From the NCBI GenBank assembly GCA_965237575.1, contig CBDEGI010000003.1:1426001-1490000 (forward strand): a stretch of 64,000 bases of DNA. The letters run 5' to 3'. Under the pieces are notes generated by a model, which saw nothing but the letters and a program-made list of their open reading frames with translations, searched no databases and was not told where the DNA came from. Positions 1 to 8,630 of this stretch are shown one piece after another. This stretch comes from JAKZVK01 sp965237575. GTDB taxonomy: Bacteria; Acidobacteriota; Terriglobia; Bryobacterales; UBA6623. Numbering within the stretch: the first letter of the stretch is position 1; the number at the start of each line of letters is the position of its first letter. The translations under genes and the position numbers were made by a program.

Positions 1-2937
1 GGCTCGGCGAGCCAGATGTTGCCGGTGGTTTCGCGCACACCAAGGTAGAGGCGATCGGCCCCAAACGTGAGTAACCGGTAGTCGGGTCGGTGCCGCTCAT
101 CGTGCATGTGCAAGACCGGGAAGGGATCGCCGAGGGGCTGCTTGGTGCCGGGGTGCAGGAGCCGCGCGAACAGACATGTGGAACCCTCGTGAGGGGTGGG
201 GAGATACACGAGATTCCCGTCGGGAGACCAAAAGCAGGTGATACCTAGCCGCCTTTCGGCTAGCATGATCCATTCGCTCTTCGGGGCCGCAGTTCCGTTT
301 CGGAGAGGAGCAATGAAGGCGCCGGCTTGCTGTTGCGGGCTTCCCAAGGTCTTCATCAACAGCCAGTCGCCGTCGGGCGAAAGCTTCGGCGAGTGAATGC
401 GGTTGCCCGGGTTTTCCAGCAGGACGGTGACTTCACGGGTCTCGATATCGATGGTGTTCCATGTCTCGACCCCTCGCGGGGCGTAGAGCACGCGCTTGCT
501 ATCAGCCGACCAGGAGATGATGGTGGCGACGCCGTCCGCTAGCTTTTCTGGCGCGCCGCCTTCAAACGGAACCACGAACAACTCGTAATTCCCATAAATG
601 GGGTATCCACTTGACTCAGGTAGCCCCTAGGCGTTGTGGTTTGGTCGATCCATGGACGCCAGCACACTGCACCCAGAATGCACCCTGGGGCGCCAGACGC
701 CGGTCTGCAGGCAATTGGGCCACGAGGCTGCGTTTCGGGCCGATCAAGGATTACGCACGCGCCATGGCCATCTTGGAAACGTGGTGCTATCGGCAAGCCT
801 TTATGGCCAACCACAGTATGTTGTGGTCACCTGAGTCAAATGGATACCCCACTTTCCCATATAGGCCCCGCACGAAAGCCACGGTCGAACCATCGGGCGA
901 GAGCAGAGCACGAGGTTCACGAAGCTCAGGCGTTACCACAAGGGCTGACGAGCGGCCCGTTACGTTGTCGCGAACCCAAACATCCAGGTCGCCTGACCGG
1001 CTCATGGTAAACGCCAGTCTCTTGCCGTCGGCTGACATGGTGGGGAACATCTCGTCAGCGGCAGTGTCTTCCACCGATTCGGGTTCCCCGGTCTGCTTGC
1101 CGCTGTTTGCGTCAATGGGGTAACTCCAAATATCAAGATTATTGTCGATGCTTGCGTAGGCGATGCGGCCGTCGTCGGCGACCGAGGGCTGCCGTTCAGA
1201 TACTCCGTGCGTAAGCCGTTGCGGTGATCCTTGGACCCGCCACGACCCGGGGGATAGGGAGATCTGATAGAGGTTTTGGGTGTCGCCGGATCGTCCCGAG
1301 AAGACGATGCGGTCGGGGTTCTCGACCCACACGGTGCCGGCAACGCCTCGGGTTGTCAGGACGGCGCGCACCTCGACTTGTGACAAACTCTCCCTGGCGC
1401 CTGTCGGCCTGGCTTCGCCACCGTCAACCGATGCCATCCACCAATCCCTGGTCTCCATGGCCGCGAGTGTTCTATCGTCGGTACCCACGAAAAGGAAGTG
1501 GTTTCCGTCTGGTGACCAGACCGGGGACGCCGCCCACGCCACTTTGGTCTCGAGCCTTGTCGGCGCCCCACCTGCCACGGGCACTACGTAGAGGCTGGAG
1601 TCACCGAGAGGGTGGCCTACGTCGTAGGCCACACGTTGACCATCACGTGAGAAACGAGGCCGTTGGCCGTTCCTAGCCAGCAACCGTTCGCTGCCCCCTA
1701 GCGCGGCGATCAGATAGATGCCGCCCCCGTCTCGCCGGGAATGAAAGACGATTTGACTGCCATCAGGGGAAAACGATGGCTGAGATTCGGCCGCCGGATG
1801 TGATGTCAACTGGATGGGTTCGCCGCCTTGCACCTGCTGGACCCAGATGTCGGAATCCCCTTCGCCCGCGCGGTCAGAGGCATACGCCAAAAGCTGTCCG
1901 TTCGGGGAGATCGCCGGCTGTGCCGTGTAGCCTGTGTCGTGGGTGAGCTGCGTCAGCCTGTACTGAGGCGGCGCTTGAGCGCTCGGCTCCGACGAGCGGC
2001 CGAACCACCAGCCCAGCCCCAGGACGGCCAGCAGCACCACGGCCCCGGCGCCGAGCAGAGCCGGCGACGTGCGCTTGGCCGCCGCCGCTTGCGCCGCCAC
2101 CCGCGAGGGCTGCGGCTCCAGTTCCCCGCGCACTGCCTGTAGGTCGCCCAGCAGTTCATCGGTATGGTGATAACGCTGCTCCGGCTTCTTCGCCAGGCAC
2201 TTGTTGACAATCCGCTCCAGCTCTTTCGGGACGCCCGTCCGCACCGCCGTCAATGGCTCCGCCGGCTCGTTCATGATCGAGAACACGATGGCTTGATCGA
2301 ACTCGCCCCGGAACGGCTTTTCGCCCGCGATCATCTCATACAGCACGACGCCCAGCGACCAGAGATCCGTGGCCTGGCCGGTCGGTGCTCCTTCGGCTTG
2401 CTCGGGCGACATGTAGTTCACCGTGCCGAGCGTCGTCCCCTCGCGCGTGAACTTCGAGCTGCCGGCGAGCTGCGCCAAACCGAAGTCCATCAGCTTGACG
2501 AGGCCGCGCGAGCCCGACATCAACATGACGTTGTCGGGCTTGATATCGCGATGCGTGATGCCTTTGTCGTGCGCGGCTTCGAGTCCCTCGGCCATCTGAA
2601 TCGCGATCGACAGCGCCTCGGTCAACTTCAGCGGACCTTCGTCGATGCGCTCGCTCAGCGGGCGGCCTTGGAGAAAGGCCATGACGATGAACGTGCGTCC
2701 ATCGGCCTCGTCGATTTCGTAAACGGTGCAGATGTTGGGGTGGTCGAGCTTCGCCGCGGCTTTCGCTTCGCGCTCGAAACGTTTGCGGCCTTCTTCGTCG
2801 CGCAGCAGATGCGGCGCGAGGAATTTGAGGGCAACGGGGCGATCGAGTTTGGTGTCTTGGGCTTTGTAGACGACACCCATTCCGCCTTCACCGAGTTTGT
2901 CGGTGATTTTGTAGTGCGAGATGGTTTGCCCGATCAT
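1..2937 (-). pseudogene. Ser/Thr protein kinase with TolB-like propeller, split by a 257-bp element
   Basis: A membrane-anchored receptor-type kinase. The N-terminal domain has the glycine loop GEGGMGVV (residues 16-23), the ATP lysine K38, the catalytic loop HRDIKPDN (129-136), DFG (151-153) and SPE (177-179). One transmembrane helix follows at about 294-313, and then TolB/WD40-like repeats with recurring SPDG motifs. The reading frame is broken after VRGLYGK by the element at 597-853. Removing the element and one 8-bp target copy rejoins the frame as RGLYGNYELFVVP, and the propeller then continues to position 1, so the C-terminus lies outside the window. Kinases fused to such propellers are a hallmark of Acidobacteriota. 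The kinase domain and most of the propeller could still be made as a truncated protein of about 700 residues. Confidence 0.9.
597..853 (+). mobile_element. MITE-like non-autonomous element, copy 1
   Basis: The 257-bp non-coding element is bounded by 25-bp terminal inverted repeats: AATGGGGTATCC at the left, and AGTGGGGTATCC read inward from the right, both continuing into TTGACTCAGGT. It is flanked by the 8-bp direct repeat TTCCCATA (589-596 and 854-861). It matches the copy at 20290-20565 apart from two deletions of 6 and 13 bases. No transposase gene is inside. The donor transposase family is unknown; an 8-bp target duplication fits several IS families, including IS1-like and IS1595-like ones. 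Confidence 0.88.
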
Positions 2938-3372
2938 GCCGGTCCGATTTTACCTTGAACGGCCGGGTGCGCGTTGTGTTTTCAACAAAGGGCCGGTCCA
3001 ACGCCCTGTCAGGGTTTCAAAGATGTAGGCGAGACGGGACCCTGGGTTTCCGCTTCGCGTTGACCCAGGGCTGACATCCGACGCCGCTTCGCGGGCGGCG
3101 AGAACTCGGGCTTGAAACGGGTTCAGCTCCCTGTTGGCCGCCTCGTTGCCCAACCAGGCTGATTCGTGGTCTGCGATCGAAGCCGCACCGCGGTGCCTTA
3201 ATGCTAGCCCCGGGTGCCAACCCGGGGATCCATCGCGCAACCTCTCGCGGTTTCCTCCGCGTCGGCCCAATCAGTCACAGAACTTTCAAATCTTCACCCC
3301 ATTGATTCCAAACCACTTACCCTGTCGGGGCCCCTTTTGCCCCCACCACGCCACCGTATCCTGAAGGTGAAG
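2938..3372. other. Intergenic region upstream of the kinase
   Basis: No convincing gene is seen between the kinase start and the hairpin pair at 3373. The stretch must hold the promoters of the two divergent genes, but I could not pick out a clear promoter pair. Confidence 0.4.
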
Positions 3373-3426
3373 AACGCCGGCCCAATGGCCGGCGTTACCA
3401 GGCCGCGCGGGCCAACCGCGCGGCCT
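3373..3426 (+). promoter_or_regulatory. Two strong consecutive hairpins before the ribosome binding site
   Basis: The first hairpin is a perfect 10-bp stem, AACGCCGGCC / GGCCGGCGTT, with a CAAT loop (3373-3396). The second is a perfect 11-bp stem, AGGCCGCGCGG / CCGCGCGGCCT, with a 5-base loop (3400-3426). Only three T residues follow, so neither is a classical terminator. They end 9 bases before the GGAGG at 3436-3440 and would lie in the leader of the next gene. They may act on its expression or be a REP-type repeat. Confidence 0.6.
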
Positions 3427-3445
3427 TTCGCATTTGGAGGAAAGT

Positions 3446-4339
3446 ATGTCTACCGAGAAACAGAAAAAAGCGAATCGCGAGAACGCCAAGAAATCAACCG
3501 GCCCCCGCACCCCCGAAGGCAAGGCCCGCAGCTCACAGAACGCGCTCAAGCACGGCCTCCTCGCCCGCGACGCCGTCATGGCCGACGAGGACCCCGCCGA
3601 ATACGACCGGCAACTCCAAATCCTCGAAGAAAACCTCTTCCCCAAGAACGCCATCGAATTCGAGCTCGTCCTCCAAATCGCCGACTCTCGTTGGCGCCTG
3701 CGCCGTATCACCCGCATCGAGGCCGGCCTCACCACCTACCAGTACCACGGCACCGACCGCGCCACCCGCGAACGCTACCCCAACACCATCGTCCCCGGCC
3801 GCAACGGCGAGAACCAACTGCTGGGCAAGAGCATGCAGGACCACACCCAAGCCCTCCACAACCTGGCCCGCTACCGCACCATGACGAGCCGCGACATCAC
3901 GCGCGCTTTGCGGATGATCCGGCAACTGCGCAAAGACGAGTTCGAGTGCAAAGAGAACCGCGCTGCGAACGGGGCGATCCACCGTCCGACCGTCACCGAC
4001 CCGGACCCCTACACCACCCCCGACCCGATGGAGCGCCAACCGCCGCGCTACGAGCCACCGGCAGCAGCAGCGCAGACCTCCAACCCGATCGGCTTCCGCG
4101 CCGAGTTCGTGCCCAGCCCCCAAGCGACGCTCGGCGGCGAATCACGATTCACGAATCACGCATCACGAAAACCAAACCACGGGTCACCCAAGAGGGACCG
4201 CGGCCACAGACGAACCCAAGGCCCCGTGAAAACAAAGGGCTTGAGCACCGCCGAAGCCCTCCGGACGAATTACGGAACGAACCGCACCCCGGTGGCGCCC
4301 GTTCCGAGCCGCCTGGCAGCGGAGGTACTGGGGAGGTAA
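3446..4339 (+). CDS. Conserved hypothetical protein with STGPRTPEGKA / NALKHGL motif
   Basis: The 297-residue protein has a strongly conserved-looking N-terminus: a run of NAKKSTGPRTPEGKA followed closely by NALKHGLLA (about residues 13-43). This pair of motifs is familiar from many uncharacterised Acidobacteria and Planctomycetes proteins. The middle is charged and helical, and the C-terminal third is rich in Pro, Arg and Thr and probably disordered. ATG 3446 is chosen because GGAGG lies at 3436-3440; an in-frame TTG at 3434 is less likely. No catalytic motif, signal peptide or membrane helix is visible, so the function is unknown. Two tight hairpins precede it. Confidence 0.75.
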   Translation: MSTEKQKKANRENAKKSTGPRTPEGKARSSQNALKHGLLARDAVMADEDPAEYDRQLQILEENLFPKNAIEFELVLQIADSRWRLRRITRIEAGLTTYQYHGTDRATRERYPNTIVPGRNGENQLLGKSMQDHTQALHNLARYRTMTSRDITRALRMIRQLRKDEFECKENRAANGAIHRPTVTDPDPYTTPDPMERQPPRYEPPAAAAQTSNPIGFRAEFVPSPQATLGGESRFTNHASRKPNHGSPKRDRGHRRTQGPVKTKGLSTAEALRTNYGTNRTPVAPVPSRLAAEVLGR

Positions 4340-4706
4340 TCGCGGCCCAACAGCGCAAAAACAACGTCGACACCAACGACAGCATGAGACCCTACACCCC
4401 CCGTGCGCCTTATCGGGCGGGTTCGCGGTGTGGCGCGGACGCCCACGTCTGCCGCATCGACACTCCTGTCGATGCATGGTCTTGCCTTCCCCCACGGAGC
4501 GGACGCCCCGCGCGACTATGACAGCCGCTTGACTTCGCCGCCCCGTACGCGATACAAACCAGCCATGGAACGCCGCCCAGAGCCCGAAGGGGACGGGCCC
4601 GAAGGGGACGCCCGAAGGGGACAGTCACCCTAACCCGCACCCATGGCACCCGAGTCCCACCATTTCGCCATCAACCCAATTTTCATCACAGATCTTCAAA
4701 AACTTT
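4340..4706. other. Intergenic region with a short tandem repeat
   Basis: No gene is supported here. Three copies of the 13-mer GCCCGAAGGGGAC occur at 4582-4594, 4597-4609 and 4610-4622. Confidence 0.5.
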
Positions 4707-4960
4707 ACTGGGGTATGCACTTGACTCCCGAAGCCCCAAGGTCTAGTATCCGGGCTCTGGAGGACTATTCGCGCACGCTGGGGAGTTTCAAGAGCGCTTC
4801 GCCTTCAGGTTTCAAAGTCAACCGCTGCCGTCCCCCCGCGGGGCGCAATGAGCGGCGGCTATAGGACCCACGACCGCTGCCCGATGGCCCCTCGAGGGTA
4901 CGGTCGCCGCAGTCGCCGACCACAAGGTGGGGGGTCGTCGGGAGTCAAGTGTATACCCCG
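4707..4960 (+). mobile_element. MITE-like element, diverged relative
   Basis: The element is about 254 bp. The left end reads CTGGGGTATGCACTTGACTC and the right end, read inward, CGGGGTATACACTTGACTC, both followed by CCGA. It is flanked by the direct repeat AAAACTTTA (4699-4707 and 4961-4969). The outer part of the repeat, GGGGTAT-N-CACTTGACTC, is shared with the elements at 597 and 20290, but the interior is different. There is no coding capacity. Confidence 0.8.
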
Positions 4961-5237
4961 AAAACTTTATTCCCTGCCCTTTCTATCACTTGACGCTTTC
5001 CAGCAGCCAAGTCACGCCCACCCTCCTGTTACGGTGTAGTCGGAGGATAGAGACAGCAAGGTCGAGCCCCCGGGAGTCCCAGATCGTTCCACCGACATCA
5101 TCTTGACTCGGCGGGAGCAGAAGTGCCGGGCTGTGATAAAACGCCCGGGCGCATGGATGTCCCCTGTGGGCTCATGAATGACAACCTTCCCGAAACCTAG
5201 CCAAACCGTGCCAAAAGGCCGGCCAGCCGGCGCCGGT

Positions 5238-5697
5238 CACCGAAGTCGTCGTCGCGAATAGCTTACGGTCCCGGTGGGTGAGCGATGGCGAACCCCAGGG
5301 TCCGAGCGGCGATATCCGAGGGTTGGATGCGAGGACAGGCGAGTTAGTGTGGCGTTTTCACACCGTGCCGCGGCCGGGCGAGTACGGCCACCACACCTCG
5401 AAGGATGGTTCATGGAAAGAGCGTTCCGGGGTGAATGCATGGTCGACATTGAGCGTCGACCCGGAACTGGAGTGGATTTTTGTACCGCTGACTTCCCCAG
5501 GAACGGATACCTATGGCGGCGATCGCAAGGGCATGAATCTGTTCAGCAATGCCATCGTGGCCCTCGACTGCAAGACCGGTAAGCGCTAATGGCACTTCCA
5601 GACAATTCACCACGACTTGTGGGATTGGGACCTCCCGGTCTATCCGAACCTGGTGGACGTGGTGCCACTCGGTGGCGGCAGGGTGTCAGCCGGTTGG
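5238..5697 (+). pseudogene. Fragment of a PQQ-dependent glucose-dehydrogenase-type quinoprotein
   Basis: The frame encodes quinoprotein repeats such as GDIRGLDARTGELVWRFHTVP and NAIVALDCKTGKR, followed by WHFQTIHHDLWDWDLP. An in-frame TAA at 5587-5589 replaces a codon that is Tyr in relatives. The N-terminal half and the C-terminal part are both missing; the fragment stops just before the ankyrin gene's 3' end. It resembles the central propeller of quinoprotein glucose dehydrogenases and is distinct from the intact PQQ gene at 40549. No start or signal peptide was found. It is a decayed remnant. Confidence 0.8.
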
Positions 5698-5700
5698 ACG

Positions 5701-7263
5701 CTAATATGCCCGCTGGGTCTTGGGAGTCAGCGTAACTTTTTCCGGTGGAGTTACACCGGCGGCAATCATCACTTCACGAATCGCAGCCTCGGCCTTGGGC
5801 TGAGGCCTAAAACTTCGGGGCCTTCTGTACCCCACCGCGATTGCGAAGGGCGTCGACCCGTGCTTGTTTTCGCGGTTCCAGACTTCGATTGCGGCGCCTT
5901 TGTCGGCGAGGAACTTTATTGTCTCGGGCCGGTTCTTGTAGGCGGCGGCATGCATTGCGGTTTCACCGTTATCATCGACTGCATCGATATCGATGCCGAG
6001 ATCGAGTGCAAGTTGCATCGCCGCCAACACTTCCTCTCCAGTGCCGGCCCGGCTGCCCGCGAGCATCAAGACTGTGCGGTTGAGTTCATACTTGAGCAGC
6101 GGATCGGCGCCCAGATCGGCCAGTGTTTTCATCAACTCGACGTCGGCCGTCTGGGCCGCCATCAAGAACGGAGTCATCTCGAGCTTAGGCCTAGCTACAC
6201 CTGGATAGGCCGCGTTCGCCTTTTGTATTCTCGCGTTCAGGTTTGCGCCACGCGCTGCCAGCTTGCTGACGAATTCGAGACTTGTGATGTTTCCTGAGGG
6301 CTCCGGAGGAGGGTCATCATCGCCCGGAGGGACCCTGCGCGCCCCTGCAATTGCGTGTAACGGTGTATAACCGCTCGGGTCGGCTGCATCGGGATCCGCA
6401 CCAAGCTCCAGCAGAGAGGCTGCCAGTTCGAAATGACCATTCTCCACCGCCACGTGCAGCGGACTGGCCCCGGGCCGAAGGCGTGCGCCGTAGCCGGGAT
6501 GCCGCCAGGCCGGGAGAGGGTCGATGCTTTGGTTCACATCCACGCCCGCCTTCACAAGGGTCCTCACGACTCCAATGTGGCCCTCCCTCACCGCAAAGAG
6601 CAGAGGTGTAAACCCTGAGGCCAGAGTGGTCCGGAATTCGGCGCCGGCCTTGATGAGTTCCTCGACGACCTCGGCGTGACCTTCCGCGGCCGCCCACATC
6701 AGCGCCGTCTGTTCGGCTTTCGTCTCGAAATCAAAAATGGTGGGGTCACCCAGGCGAGCTATGAAGGCGCTCGCGCCGGCTCCGTCCCGCCGTCCCATTC
6801 CGTGAACCGCCGCGTGAACGGCGGCCCCGCGGGCCAACAGTGCCTTGACAGGCCGGAGCCGACCCGTTCGGGCGGCGGTCATCAAAGCGGTCTCGCCCCC
6901 GGGAAGAGTGGTGTTTGGGTCCGCTCCCGCATCCAGGAGCAGGTCGACCAGCGCAGGGTTTCCGTTTGTGCAGGCCAATGTGAGCGGTGTCACCCCATAT
7001 CGGTTCGCCGCGTTGACGGCGGCGGCGGCTCGCACCAGCAGTTTCGCCATTTCCAGATCATCGTGGCGGGCGGCCCAGTGCAGAGCCGTCATCCCGTCAA
7101 CCTGGGATGCGTCCAGATCCACGGGCTTTTCAAGCAGGGCGCGAACGCTCTCCAGATCCATGTTTTCCGCCGCATCCGCCAGCGGGGCGTCGGCGGCGCC
7201 GGCCAGGCCGACCGCGGACAACAGCCAGACCGTTCCCCAAACGCCTATTTGTTTCACGGACAT
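5701..7263 (-). CDS. Secreted ankyrin-repeat protein
   Basis: The 520-residue protein has an N-terminal signal peptide (MSVKQIGVWGTVWLLSAVGLAGAAD) followed by about ten ankyrin repeats, visible as recurring TALHWAAR, TPLTLAC, TALMTAA, TPLHAIAG and TAMHAAA blocks. The frame extends upstream to a TTG at 7299, but ATG 7263 gives a clean signal peptide. It lies 33 bases downstream of the DUF1552 gene on the same strand and is probably the last gene of that operon. Ankyrin proteins beside DUF1592/DUF1552 genes recur in Acidobacteriota. The binding partner is unknown. Confidence 0.85.
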   Translation of the reverse strand: MSVKQIGVWGTVWLLSAVGLAGAADAPLADAAENMDLESVRALLEKPVDLDASQVDGMTALHWAARHDDLEMAKLLVRAAAAVNAANRYGVTPLTLACTNGNPALVDLLLDAGADPNTTLPGGETALMTAARTGRLRPVKALLARGAAVHAAVHGMGRRDGAGASAFIARLGDPTIFDFETKAEQTALMWAAAEGHAEVVEELIKAGAEFRTTLASGFTPLLFAVREGHIGVVRTLVKAGVDVNQSIDPLPAWRHPGYGARLRPGASPLHVAVENGHFELAASLLELGADPDAADPSGYTPLHAIAGARRVPPGDDDPPPEPSGNITSLEFVSKLAARGANLNARIQKANAAYPGVARPKLEMTPFLMAAQTADVELMKTLADLGADPLLKYELNRTVLMLAGSRAGTGEEVLAAMQLALDLGIDIDAVDDNGETAMHAAAYKNRPETIKFLADKGAAIEVWNRENKHGSTPFAIAVGYRRPRSFRPQPKAEAAIREVMIAAGVTPPEKVTLTPKTQRAY

Positions 7264-7295
7264 GGCAATCGTGTCCCCGGTTCCTTCACCGGGAA

Positions 7296-8630
7296 TCAAA
7301 TAGAGAGCAGTTCCTCGACCTTTCCCCGGCTGTCGGCGAAGGAATCCATGTGGACACCCGCCTTCTCGAGCAGGGTCAGGTGCAGATTCGCAAGGGGCGT
7401 TGGTTCGGCATAGCGGATGTGCCGGCCGCCCTTCAATCTTCCGGCGGCGCCTCCAGCCACCAGAATCGGGAGGTTGGTATGGTCGTGCGCGTTCGGATCT
7501 CCCATGCCGCTGCCATACAGATAGATCGAATGGTCGAGCAGACTGCCGTCACCGTCAGGCGTGGCCTTTAGTTTTTCTAGAAAGTAGACGAACAGCGAGA
7601 CGTGATACTCGTTGATCTTGGCCACCTTGGCTATCTTCTCCGGATCATTGCCGTGGTGGGTCAGCGGATGGTGCGGCTCCGAAACGCCGATCTCGTTGTA
7701 GCTTCGCGTGCTGGTTTCCCGAGCCAGTTGGAAGGTAATCACCCTGGTGATGTCGGCCTGGAGAGCCAGCACCTGCAGGTCAAACATCAACCGGGCATGA
7801 TCCGCGTAGGCAGCCGGTACGCCGACCGGCCGCTCGAAATCCGGCGCCGGATTCTCAACCGCTCCCGCCTCGGCTCGTTGAACACGGCGCTCCACTTCCC
7901 GCACGCTGTCCAAATACTGACCCACCTTCGTCCGATCGCCGGCGCCCAGCTCACGCTGAAGGCGTGAAATATCGCTTTTCACCCGATCCAGCAGACTGGC
8001 CTTCTTTCGTAGGGTCTTGCCGCGCTCCGCCGGACTTCCTCCCTCGCCGAACAACCGCTCGAAAACCTTCCGCGGGTGAGCCTCATAGGGAAGCGGAGTG
8101 GTGGGCGAGGACCAGGAGAGATTGTTCTGGTAAACGCAGGCGTAGCCGTCGTCGCATTGCCCGACGACATCCAGCAGGTCGATGCCGAGCTCGAGCGAAG
8201 GCAGCAGCGTGTCCTGGCCGATCTCCTTGGCCGCAATCTGATCGACTGTGGGGCCCAGATAGTAGTCGTTGCTTTCGGTCAATTTTGCCTTCGCGCAGCT
8301 CAAGAAGGCGGAGTTGGAGGTCGCGTGGGTACCGGGATAGGCGTTCTTCAGCTCCATGTTCGTTACAGCCGTAACGTAGTCCTTGGCCGGCTCAAGCGGC
8401 CGCAATATGGGCGAAAGCTCCGTCAACGCTTCCTCTCCTGGAGGGGTCCATCGGGAAATATCCGATCCCATGGGAATGAAAACGTAACCCAGGCGGCGCA
8501 CCGGCCTCGCCGGAGTGGCGGCCAAAGGGGTCATTGCGGGCGCCATCGCGTCGAGCAGCGGAAGCGCCACGGTGGCGCCGAGTCCCCGCAGCAGGGTCCG
8601 CCGCGGGAGAGCTTTCTTGGTGATGATCAT
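7296..8630 (-). CDS. DUF1552 domain protein with Tat signal
   Basis: The 444-residue protein begins with a twin-arginine signal (PRRTLLRGLGATVALPLLDAMAP), so it should be exported folded. The body matches the DUF1552 pattern, including GYVFIPMG, THATSNSAFLS and a C-terminal YGSGMGD-N-HDHTNLPIL segment reminiscent of DUF1501/alkaline-phosphatase-like folds. Its ATG overlaps the stop of the upstream DUF1592 gene (ATGA), which implies translational coupling. DUF1552 and DUF1592 proteins are paired in Acidobacteriota and Planctomycetes, but their biochemical role is not established. Confidence 0.9.
   Translation of the reverse strand: MIITKKALPRRTLLRGLGATVALPLLDAMAPAMTPLAATPARPVRRLGYVFIPMGSDISRWTPPGEEALTELSPILRPLEPAKDYVTAVTNMELKNAYPGTHATSNSAFLSCAKAKLTESNDYYLGPTVDQIAAKEIGQDTLLPSLELGIDLLDVVGQCDDGYACVYQNNLSWSSPTTPLPYEAHPRKVFERLFGEGGSPAERGKTLRKKASLLDRVKSDISRLQRELGAGDRTKVGQYLDSVREVERRVQRAEAGAVENPAPDFERPVGVPAAYADHARLMFDLQVLALQADITRVITFQLARETSTRSYNEIGVSEPHHPLTHHGNDPEKIAKVAKINEYHVSLFVYFLEKLKATPDGDGSLLDHSIYLYGSGMGDPNAHDHTNLPILVAGGAAGRLKGGRHIRYAEPTPLANLHLTLLEKAGVHMDSFADSRGKVEELLSI

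Noticed and set aside
1224..1676. Long open frames opposite the kinase and other GC-rich genes
   Set aside because: They are antisense shadows of a well-supported gene with Arg/Pro-rich composition. The same applies to the long antisense frames opposite most genes in the window.
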